From contig CM031864.1 in NCBI GenBank assembly GCA_018697195.1, positions 25,740,086 through 25,804,085 of the forward strand: DNA of 64,000 nt, written 5' to 3'. This DNA comes from Certhia americana. Its lineage: Eukaryota; Chordata; Aves; Passeriformes; Certhiidae. A program made the position numbers and the translations under genes. Shown here in pieces: positions 14,401 to 26,400 of this stretch. The stretch's first letter is position 1. Each line of letters starts with the position of its first letter. The notes under the pieces were generated by a model that searched no databases, was not told the DNA's origin, and saw nothing but the letters and a program-made list of their open reading frames with translations.

Positions 14401-17400
14401 GCATTATTTATAGGCAAAACTGTACAATGTAAATAAACACAAGTTTTTCAAAGTGCTTTTTTGAGCATTAAAAGCATTTTCTTGAGAACCACCAATGTCA
14501 GAAATGTCAGTGATTTGGATAACAGTAGTTTGTTACACTACACTGTAGTTCTAGTAGGATTGCAGGAGTAACAAACTTCTCAGAGCCAGCAACACCACTG
14601 AGTGTTGTTCAAAATGCAAACCTAGCATTCCCTAAAATTTCAGTTCTGCTGCCCTAACACACACTGGGGACATTTTGCCCTTCTGTCTTCCCCATCCTCA
14701 TTTTGCTTTGTGGGGGAACATCAACATTTCTCACAGCTGAAGATGCAGAGTGAGACATTTTAATTATGCAGGCTATTTATTAATTGTGGGTCAGAGTCTA
14801 AAGGTATTCTGGCTTCTACACAATATTTAAGCAAAAGTTTGGGCAAGAGGAAATCTTCCCTGCTCTGCTCTAAATCAGTGAGTCCAGGCAAGTATAGTAG
14901 GTGCCATCTTGAAAGGATGCAGGCAGTCTGGCTAAGGACCCTTGTCCAGTTAGTGTGGAATCAACACTGACTAAATGACATAAGTGCCAGGCACTATTTT
15001 TGAATAAAACTTCCCCTAAGATACTAAAAACATTTCTCACTTGTACATGTGGGATGGATCCACTGGCATCAACACTGATTCCACAACTACAGTAATCCAA
15101 AGATGTTCAGAGTTTGCCTATATAGTAATCCTAGTTTTTTCTAAATAGTGATTTAACTGTAAAACATGACTTTATGCCTTGGCTGTATGCCACAGAGAAA
15201 ATTACTTCAACAGAGATGTACATAGAGAGGTGCTTTTTCTGAAGTCTGTGATAGCTGTGCACACTCTTTCTAACACAATGTAGGCATTATTTGATACAAA
15301 ATAGCAGTTTGGTCAGTGAAGTTTCAGAAGTTAGCCAAAAATGAAATATTAAAATCATGTGGTTATTAATCCTGTCAAAACATTGTATATACAATAATTA
15401 TTAGTAATTAGTACTAAAATTATTAGTACTAATAATTTAAGGATTATATTAAACAGCTCCAAACTGGTCTCTTGGGGTAACTTGGTTAACTCGTTCACAC
15501 AATTAGGTCTCAGTGTTTGCCTGGACACACCAGGTACACTTGGTTGTGACCCAATTAAGTCAATTATTTTTCAGAATGATGGTAGACCTATCATTCTTGT
15601 TGCAAAGAGTTACCCTGGTGAACACCTTCCTGCAAACCGAGCCCAGAATTTAAATATCACTCTTGAGATCACCGCTCTGTAGTTGGGGGAGCAGAAGACT
15701 CCTACGGTGGGACCTGGCTAAAGTGAACGCAGCAGTCAAGTTTTATTGCACTGTCAATCCAATGGTCTCAATTCACTGCCATGGCACAGTGCCCCTCTGG
15801 TGCTACTGCCTGATCCAAACCCCACAGTTACAGACAAATCCTGGATCAGATCAGTATAACCACCTGATTTTATGGAGCTGCTCTTGGCACCAGCTCGAGC
15901 AAACGACTTCACTGTAGAGAGGTCCCAGCGTTCCACATGAGCTAGCCCAAAGCCTGACTGTGCTGCTTTGCCTCTCCAGCCACCTCCTGCGACGGACGCT
16001 GCTTCGAATCCTTCGAGAGGGGAAGGGAGTGCGACTGCGATGCCGACTGCGAGCGATACGGCAAATGCTGCCCAGACTACGCCAAGTACTGTAAAGAGGG
16101 TAAGACATTTCTCCATCACTGTTTTTCAAAGACATGTTCAAACAGATGTGCTTTGCTTTACCATAAACAGAACTGGGTGGGCTTTGGTAACAACTGGATG
16201 AAAACAGAACAAAAATAACAAAACCGAATTTCACAAACAAATTGGCCAATTTCTCAAGCACAAACACTTTATGGAAGCATACAGGTAGATATCCTGGAAG
16301 CCATCGCTAAGGCACGAATTCTGATGGTAAAGTTGTATTTTACATAAGGCTCTTTTGGAACCAGCCATGCTGTATCTGAGCCCTTACTCAGAATACCACA
16401 AGCAAGGACAAGGTCTCTACATCAATAATAGAATTTGATGAGAGAAACTGGGGAATCAGAACAGTTTTGTTTGGAAAAGACCTTTTGAGATCATTGTGTG
16501 TAACCATTCCCCCAGCACTGCCAAGACCACCACTAAAACATGTCCTCAAGTACCATATTCACACATCTTGTAAATCCCTCCAGGGATGGGGACTCTACCA
16601 CTGCCCTGGGCTGTCTGGTAACCTAGGCCTTCCCTGGTGTTCCTTGGAGTCATTTCCTCTTGCCTTATCCCATGTTTCTGAGAGCAGAGCCTGACTCCCC
16701 CCAGCAGCCCCCTCCTGTCAGGGAGTTGTGCAGAGCCAGCAGGTCCCCCCTGAGCCTCCTTTTCTCCAGGCTGAGCCCCTTTCCCAGCTCCCTCAGCCCC
16801 TCCTGGTGTTCCAGACCCTTTCCCAGCTCTGTTCCCTTCCCTGGACATGCTGCAGCCCCTCAAGGTCTCTCTGGCCATGAGGTCCCAGAACTGGACAGAG
16901 CACTCAGCTGTGCCAGCACAGGGGATGGGCACTGCCCTGGGCCTGTGGCCACACCAGGGCTGGGACACCCCAGGGGTCATTGGCCCCTGTTCCACCTGGC
17001 TCACATTCAGCCACTGTCACCAGCACTCCCAGGGCCTTTTCCACTAGGCAGATGAATAAATGAATTGCAGTAAAAAGCTGAGTTCATCTTATTAAAACAA
17101 GGTGGAAGGTTCAACTTTATGGAAGGTTCAAGTCCCTTAAAGTCTCCACCCATTCAAAAGTGGGGAATGGCTATTCCATGCCTTGGGATAGCACTACCCA
17201 GACCTCCAGACCACTAGTTTGGGGTCACCACAGTCACTTTCAGCATATTAGAGATGCACATCCTATATTCTCCCCATCTCAAATCCAACGTGGGAAGAGC
17301 AGCCCAACACAGAAACGCGTCCTGTGGGGAAGGAGGGAGGATCTGGATGTTGCATGTTCACACTGGAGCAAGAAAAAATTTAAGAAAACACACATTTTAC

Positions 17401-20400
17401 CTTTAGGCTGCAAGATCAGTCCAGGGCAGAAGCAAACTGACCTGCAGTCACTTCTTTTGTTCTGTCCTTTCCTGCAGAGCCTGGTGGGGTTTCAGCTGAG
17501 CACAAAGGCACAAATCTGGAGGTGCAGTCCCACCCTCATGTAGCATTAAGGACACCAGTAAAGGAACTCTAAAAAACAACAACAGAACATGTTTCATTTC
17601 ATCATGTCCTTAACTTTCTTGTATCTACAGACCTAAATTAATTTCTCTCAACACACTTGACAAATGTAACTTGGCACCAGGTTGCTCCACAGAGTAGCCC
17701 ACCTCCAAGGCAGCCAATTCCCAAAGCCTGCAGCGTAACCCACAACAGAAGTCACAATTATCATTTGGTTCTCCTCACCCAAGTGGGTCCCAAGAACTGG
17801 GATAGTGGCTTGGATTTGCCACACAACTGCACAGTAATTTAGACTGAAATAGAGTCTGTATTCAGCATTTTTGATTGAATGTCTAGAGAAGTGTCTTGGA
17901 AGCATATTTAGGTGAATTTGCTGCTTTTGAGGCTGCTTAATATTTCCCTCTTTCCGCTGAGTTTTTAACACCCAAACACTCACAAAACACTGTTAAACCA
18001 CTTCACTTCTTCAGATAAAATATATTGAAGAATTAATCACCCATTCCTAATCTTAAAGTTTCTTCTGTATTGTACTGCACTTGGCTATCAATGTTTGTGA
18101 AAAGATCCAGCAGAAATCCCCCAAACCACTGTACTCAGTATTTTAGTATTTATACTATGTTTGAATAACTTAGAAATCTGTTACACCTCTTGTAATAAAT
18201 TTGCTGTTTTAGCATCCTTTGAAGATTTTTTTCTGTACAGTAAAATCAAGTGCACAATGTAAATCCAGAGCTCAATGTTATTCTCCCTGCTCTCCAGAAG
18301 CTTTTTATTCCCTGAATGCATGTACATACAAAACCAAAAAATTTCCCTCCCCAACAATTAGCTTTCAAAGGAATTATTCAGCTTCAACAACAATGATTTA
18401 TCTCTCTTCCCCAATAAAGGCTTCAGGATATAGTGCAATACCCAACCTTCCTTGCTTTGAGCACTAGCTCGCTGTGAAAATACATCTTTTGACACCAAGG
18501 TCATCCCTTGGAGACAAAGCCCCCGTTCCTTTTGTAAAAAGCTGATTACACACACCTCTGGCAGTTACCAGCCCCTAGGCTGGATCAAAATAATTTGGCC
18601 AGTTGCCTGAGCTCCATCACATTTCCTGCACAACTAACAAGTTCCTTCTGCAAGGCTATGCTAGTAGCTCATTTCCAATTGTACAATTTGACCAACAATT
18701 AATTACAAAATATTATCTGGCTCTTACTGGATACAACTGAAATTCCATTCACTCCTCAGAGCTGGAAAATCTGAACACAACCTCCTATTTCTCCTAAAAC
18801 TCAGCCTACTAGAAGTTAGCTTAATACCCATGTTGTTTCCTTGGCCCATGCCTGCTTTGTAGCTCCTGTCTCCTTCAACGAAACCATTTCTTTTAACATG
18901 TTTCTCCAAAATAATGAGTTGCGTAGAATTATCACATCTGAAGAACTGCAAGGGGATTATCAAAGTAAATTCTTGGCTAATGTGACAGCTCTCCTATTTC
19001 CACTAGAGTTAGTTATCTGTAGTGAAAGTCATCTGTAGTGAAAAAATTAGACAAATTTTCAGATCATAGAGCTCCACTCAGAATTCATCTCTTTTCTCAC
19101 CTCAAAATTGCCATTAGCTAATAATGCTTCACCTTAAACTTCTGGGAAAAATATTGCTCCTATCTGTTATGAAACACTTCAGGATCCAAAGGGTATTTTT
19201 GCTTTTTTTCACACAAATAATTTTGGAAAGAATCCTATAGATAAAAAGAAACTTAGTTTTAAATGAAGGAGGGTCACTGAAATTTTTTAATCACTCTTAT
19301 ACAGTTGACACCAAACACCTATAAAAATAAAATAATATGTTAATGGGAGTACTTCTCTCTTTCAGCACATACAGAGAAGCCAACCCCGGAGACTCCTCCA
19401 GAAAACAAATCAACATCCAAAAGGTCCTCTGCAGATGAGGAAGAGTCACCAGAGGAAGCTATGGAAGGTAGGCAAGTATATGGATGCACCAGGATGGGTG
19501 TTACCTGAAGGAACATTAAAGATCATTTCCCTGCTCTGGAAATAGAATGCCAATCCTAGACATTACCAGACAGTTACCCAAGCTTGGAAGCACTTGGTTT
19601 ATAAACTGATTACCTCACCAAGCCCTCAGGACTTTGGAGAGTTCACTCAGCACAGATGGTGAAGAGTAACGATGCCTCCTGTGTCCCTATGGAATTTCCA
19701 CACACATCCTCCAAAAACAGGGTACAGACCATTGTCAGTCTTGGACAGCATCTGTAGCTGGAACAGGAAGGGTGGGACAGTGGTGAACTGGCAGCACAGG
19801 AAAATGTCCTAGCAGGTTCCTCTAGCTTTAACCAAGCCAGGCCTTACACTGCTTCAGAGAACACGTGATTTATTTATTCTGACTGGAAAATATGTTGCTT
19901 TCCTGTGTACTTTGGTACTGTATTCCAGCATTTGAAGTGATATCTCAGAAAACCAGTTTGAACTTGAAACACAATTGAAAAGACACTAGAAGTCAGTCAA
20001 TTTTAAACATCCCCCTCCCTTTTTCTTTTAGATTTGGAGTACTTATTTTGTATTTATTTTCTGCTGTTCCAACTTCCTATTAAAAAAAACCCCAAACAAA
20101 CGCAAAACACAAAAACAAACCCCACAAAAAAAACAAACCAAACCCAATATACTAGCTTAAATGAAAGAAAATTAATGAAATTCAAACAAACATTATTAGG
20201 ATCCCAGCTGGCTTATGGTATTTCAGACATATGGGATGGGAGTTAAACCTATTCTGCAATACTTCGCTCATACTAAACACAAAATATTTATGAAAGCCTA
20301 ACTAAACTGCAAAATCTCAGAGAGAGAATAGAGAGAGATTGAAATGCAGCAGTTTTTATTGTTCCTTTTTGCTGAATATCAACAATTTGAGTCAAATCAA

Positions 20401-23400
20401 TGTAACTATAAATACAAGTAAAGAGAGCCTTAAATCCATACATCACAATGAGAAAAACAACCCAAGGATACAGCAGGAGATGCAGTCAGGGCTCTGTGAT
20501 GAGGAATTATTTTCCTCCTGCTTCCCTGCCTCTATCCTCCAATTCCAGGTTGCTGGTGCAGCCTCAGTTATAATATAGTGCAATGAAATAAATCAAAATA
20601 ACAGATTGAGAAGGCAAGTGTTTTGTTAGAAGGACTATTTTATTAAGTGGCTTTCTTTCTATGAAAGCAGCAGGAAACCCCAAGTAGCCTCATCTACAAG
20701 CACCAAACTAAACCCTGAACTTCAGGCAGCACCAGGTTGGCCAAGAGGGATCACCTAAAACTTTGCTGCAAAGTTGCTGCAAAGTCCCATGCAGACGAAA
20801 GGAACTCCCGTTTCACCCAATCCAGGTTAGTTTGGCCATTCAAAAAAGGTCTTGCTATTCCAAAGGAAGCACCTACAGTTAATGGGTACAATACATTTAT
20901 AGACAATACCTACTTGCATGGCAATTTCAACAGAATCGGCTGAACCAAATTTGTATTTGATTTGTAGATCCTGAAATCCAAGTGACCACTCCTGCTCCAA
21001 CTACAGAATCTGCAGAGACAACCCTTCGAGCCACAGAGGAACTGGCTACTGAAGCCGACACTCCCACTCTGGATACGGCAGAAGATGTGACCCCTGATGC
21101 CACAGAGGAACCACTGACTGACGTGGACCCCACTGACTTTCCTGCAACACAAGACCCAACCCCTGATGCCACCGAGGCACCAGCAACTGACACTGAACCT
21201 CCCACAACCTCCGAGCCTGAAGAGACAACCCCAGAGGAGCTGACAACCCCCGCACCAGAGGAGACAACCCCAGAGGAGCCAACAACACCTGCACCTGAGG
21301 AGACAACCCCAGAGGAGCCAACAACCCCTGCACCAGAGGAGACAACCCCAGAGGAGCCAACAACACCTGCACCTGAGGAGACAACACCTGCACCCGAGGA
21401 GACAACACCTGCACCAGAGGAGACAACACCCGCACCAGAGGAGACAACCCCCGCACCAGAGGAGACAACCCCAGAGGAGCCGACAACCCCTGCACCTGAG
21501 GAGACAACCCCTGCACCTGAGGAGACAACCCCAGAGGAGCCAACAACCCCTGCACCCGAGGAGACAACCCCTGCACCCGAGGAGACAACCCCTGCACCCG
21601 AGGAGACAACCCCAGAAGAGCCAACAACACCTGCACCTGAGGAGACAACACCTGCACCTGAGGAGACAACACCTGCACCTGAGGAGACAACACCTGCACC
21701 AGAGGAGACAACCCCCGCACCAGAGGAGACAACCCCTGCACCAGAGGAGACAACCCCAGAGGAGCCAACAACCCCTGCACCCGAGGAGACAACCCCAGAA
21801 GAGCCGACAACACCTGCACCCGAGGAGACAACACCTGCACCCGAGGAGACAACACCTGCACCTGAGGAGACAACCCCAGAGGAGACAACAACACCTGCAA
21901 CAGAGGAGACAACCCCAGAAGAGCCGACAACACCTGCACCCGAGGAGACAACCCCTGCACCCGAGGAGACAACCCCTGCACCCGAGGAGACAACCCCAGA
22001 GGAGCCGACAACCCCAGAGGAACTGACAACCCCTGCACCCGAGGAGACAACCCCAGAGGAGCTGACAACACCTGCACCAGAGGAGACAACCCCCACACCT
22101 GAGGAGACAACCCCAGAAGAGCCGACAACCCCAGAGGAGCCAACAACACCTGCACCTGAGGGGACAACCCCCGCACCAGAGGAGACAACCCCAGAGGAGC
22201 CAACAACCCCCACACCCGAGGAGACAACCCCTGCACCTGAGGAGACAACCCCAGAGGAGCCAAAAACTCCCAATCCTGAAGAGACAACCCCAGGAGTACC
22301 TACAACCAAGGCAGACTTTCCCACCACCCCTAACGCAGAGGATGCTGACTCTCCGACCAACCCTGCAGCCCCTGAGGCCAATACCCCTGCCAGTAAAGCC
22401 ACGGCTTCTCCAGACCATGCTGCAACCACAACAGTTGGGAAGGACTCCCCCACACTTGAGGCAGGCACCATGCTTTCAGATACCACAATGGAGAACAAGG
22501 AGACAACAACACCCAAGAAAGACAGAACTACTCTGCTTAAAGACATTTTCACTGCTGCAACTGGGAAAGACACAGTTACTATAGCTATGGTGACAACAGC
22601 TAAACCAGGTGATTCTCCTGAGAGTATGGATGACATTCCTAACACAGCTCCTATGGCCAAGCAACCTGTTACTGCAGCAGCTGAATCTGAAACAACTTCT
22701 ACAGACACCAAGACTGCAACAACAGCAGCCACAGCTTCCTTGCCTAATCCCACTGTTCTGGTAACGACCATCGAAGATTCAACTCCTCAACTCAATGAGG
22801 CTGTAACACCAAATGAAAAAGAGACAGCTGCAGACTCTGATCAGTCTGGGCCAGCAGCAGACAAAGAGAGCCCAGGTGCTACTTGTGTTATTGTGGAGAT
22901 GACAACAGCTGGTAAAAAAGAGGTAACAACTGTCAAAGAAATGGACCCCACACCTGAAAAAGAAATGGAAGATATCACTGAAAAGGCCCCTGGTATTGCC
23001 AAAGTAGAGGTAACTACAGTTACAAAAGAAACCACAACCAGGGATAAAAAGGACACAATAGAAGAAATGTATCTTGTGTCTAATGGGACATCCAAGCCAA
23101 CAATACATTTCCAGGAGGTCACTGAGGCCAGAGAAGAGCCTCACCCAACTGAATCTGAAACTCTGCCAGCAGAAGAACAGCCTGAGATAGAAAAGCCTTT
23201 AATACAAGTTGGGGATCTACCAATGTACCCTGGAGAAACACAAGGTAAGTGCATTCCAGCAGGTACAAAAGCATCAATAACTCAAAGGAATATGACAGTG
23301 TCCCGTGGGCAGCCACAACCATGGCACCACAGCTGCCAGTGTCCTGAATACTGGAACCTCAGCTCTCAGCGGTGGAGTTAATTAAACCCTCCAGGTAGTT

Positions 23401-26400
23401 TAGAATATGATCTAAATTAATTGGTTTCCATAATTTGTCATACTGAAAATTGTTTGCTGTAAGTTTCTCCTCCTCCTGTTTGCTATTTTAGAAGATGCTA
23501 ACAGACAAAATGTCAAGGGAAAAAATGACAAATTTCTAAATCCCATGAAAAAATCGCTAGAAGTCAGGCTTCATATCCACTCTCCCTCATGGTACCTCAC
23601 CTAGTGTTTTGTAGGCACCTACTAAAAATGTCTTGAGCTCTTGGGCTATTTTTCTATCATAGACTGAAAGATATTTTGGGGGGGAGGGAAAATTAGATGC
23701 AAAATACTTGATTTTCAGTCTAAAATTGATTCATCTTTTCTTTATATTTAACTGCATATATATATATTTAACTGAAAGAAAGCGCGATTTAAAAAAAAAA
23801 ATTAACGAAATAACGAAAAGGAAGAGAAGCTGCTAAAGCAGCTTAAAGGAACAATACAATGCTAGAGTATGCAGCAAGACCATGAGGGATATAGCACACG
23901 AGGTGTTTGTAGGTGTTTTCCGTAATTACAGGTACTTAGGTGGCAATAAAGACACCCACACTCGGCACGGCTGGGGCCACAGCACCAGAGCCGAACTTCC
24001 CGAGAACACGTTCCCAGCGAGGAATTAATCCCTGGCCCATCGGCGGGGCCGAGGGGGAAAGCTAAGGCCGTTCTTGTGGAATCTTAAACAAACCCAGCTG
24101 GTTGTGTTTTGCAGAGAGGAAGAACGACGAGAAGGACCTTTGCAGCGGCAAGCCAGCGGACGGCATGGTGGCCCTGCCCAATGGCACCCTGGCCGTCTTC
24201 CGAGGTGAGACTGCTCCGAACATCCTCCACCTGCCCCGCTCCTCCTTCACCTGCCGCCTCTAGCTCCGGCCCTGGCCCCAGCGCTCCTTCTCCCGCACAG
24301 CGTGGGAGCTTCTCCCTCACCTGCCCCAGCCTCCTCCTCCTCCTTCCTCACCCATCCCGGACTCAGTCCTTCACCGTCACCTTCCTCCCTATCTCAAGGA
24401 GGAGTCCTTCCGCTGCCCCGTCGCTTTTCCTCCTCTTTTTCCTCCCTCACTCACCCCGGTGCCCCTCACGAAACTCTCCCGAGCCCAGGGCCCGCCCGCC
24501 CAGATCCGTCACGGACGGCTCAGCCGCGTCCCCTTGGCAAGACGACGCTGTCACCTCACTGTCCCCTCGGCAGGACGGCGCTGTCTCCCCGCTGTCNNNN
24601 NNNNNNCAGGTCACTATTACTGGCTGCTGAACGGCCGGACCCCGCCGACTACCAACCCCCGCCGGATCAGCGACGGCTGGGGCATCCCCTCGCCCATCGA
24701 TTCCGTCTTCTCCAGGTGCAACTGCGATGGGAAAACCTTCTTCATCAAGGTGCGAGCGGTCCCGGCCGGCGGGATGGGGCGAGGCTGATGAGGAGCAGCT
24801 GTGAAAGGGGCTGAGCTGGAGAAAAGGGGGCCCTTCTTGCTCTGCACAACTCCCTGACAGGAGGGAGCAGCTGGGGGAGTCGGGCTCTGCTCCCAGGGAA
24901 CAGGGACAGGATGAGAAGAAAGGGTGTCAGATTGCACCAGAGGAGGTTTAGATTGGATATTGGTGAAAAAAATTGCCTAAACTTAGTATGTTTCCCAGCT
25001 GAAATAAAATGCTGATGAAGTGCCCATGCCTCATTAAAGCCGATATGCAGTTATTTCCCAATAAATCACTCAGTTCTGGAATTCACACTGCTTGTTATAT
25101 TTATGAAAATTTAAGAAGTTTAGAACCAAAACCCCGCTGCTCAGTAACCACTCTTAAAAATTAGCTTCTAAGATGCTCTAGCCCTCCTCAAAGGTTAAAA
25201 GGCTGCAGAAGGTACTTAATGAAGTTGTAGTAGTTTTATCCAATTTGTAATTAATGTAGGAGTGATTCCAGTCAGATGTATAATGTAGCTGTCCAAATGC
25301 TAGTGCTTATTCATGGATTATTCCTGTTTGTTTTGCAATTAAATAACCAGGAACCACTTTCCTCTAAAGCTTTTTTTGTTTTCCTTAATTGCTCAGGGTC
25401 CCCTGTACTGGCGCTTCACTAATGGTGTTATGGATAAAGGCTATCCCAAGCCTCTCGCAACTGGATTTGCAGGGTTAAGTGGGAGAATAGTAGCAACCCT
25501 CCCCGTAGCAAGATACAACAACAGACCAGAATCTGTCTATTTTATCAAAAGAGGTATGTCTTGTATTCCTGAAGTTCAGGCAACATCAAAAGGGGCTGGA
25601 ATTGCTTTAGTCAGGAATAAAACACATTTCTCTTGACCCAAGACCTGCTTCTTTTAAACACAAAACCACAAATGATGGCTACATTCCAGGTGCTCAAAAA
25701 TGGCCTGAAGCTTTGAAGTCTTTTGGAAGTGTATTTTAAACCAGGTCTGTAAGGGTGAGAATGCAGGAATCCAGCACTGTAGTGCCTAAGAACTGAAGTA
25801 AGTTTTATCTGGTGGTAAAGCTATTTTAGTCACAAGTTAATTAGAGAAGGGAAGGCTTTACTCTTGCTAGTTCATAACTATATGTGGAAATTTCCAACTC
25901 TATTTCTGATTTCCTATTTAAAGTAATTTCCTTATCTTACATGAATGCTGTACTGCCACAACAAGAATGTTATTTATTATTGATTTCCAGTGTCTGATAT
26001 GAATATAATGACATTTTCACACCTCATCAAGCTGGTTGTTGGGTGTTTTTTTGGGGGGGGGGACGGTTGATTTTTTTTTTTTAAAGTAACAAAACAAACT
26101 TGTGTTTTAGATGGGAACATGCAGCAGTATGTGTACAGACAAGAACCAGCCACAAAGTGTCAAAGAAGAGCCCGGGTCACCATCAGATACCCAGCCTTTG
26201 TCCCCAGAGTTGTCATCCGGAGACGCTTCCAGCGTGCTGTGCGAATGCCAACCGTCATCCGCACCGTCAGGATCAACTCCCACCCCTCTGGTAATGCGGG
26301 CACTGAGGGTCTCTTACACAGATGCTTTCACCTCTCTAGGTTCTGACACAACATTGTGTTTGGAAGGTAGGTGACAGAGCCCTCTGACAGCTGCAGCAGT

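Noticed and set aside
15754..16267. Minus-strand frames of 121 and 138 codons
   Set aside because: They are antisense to the PRG4 SMB2 exon, whose plus frame has eight correctly spaced cysteines and good splice sites.
16546..17055. Open frames of 131-152 codons on both strands
   Set aside because: They lie inside a truncated CR1 element; Pro/Gly/Ser-rich composition is typical of out-of-frame CR1 DNA.
20034..20246. Lys/Asn/Thr-rich frame before the mucin exon as a possible lost Lys-rich lubricin exon
   Set aside because: The Lys-rich part comes from an A/C-rich simple repeat; no AG acceptor with a pyrimidine tract lies just upstream and no conserved residue is found.
20910..22771. Minus-strand open frames of 413, 502 and 614 codons opposite the PRG4 mucin exon
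   Set aside because: They exist because a stop-poor 21/18-bp repeat has no stop on the opposite strand in several frames at once. They read as monotonous Gly/Val/Ser, Leu/Cys or Leu/Ser/Pro repeats; the plus frame has matching splice sites and lubricin identity.
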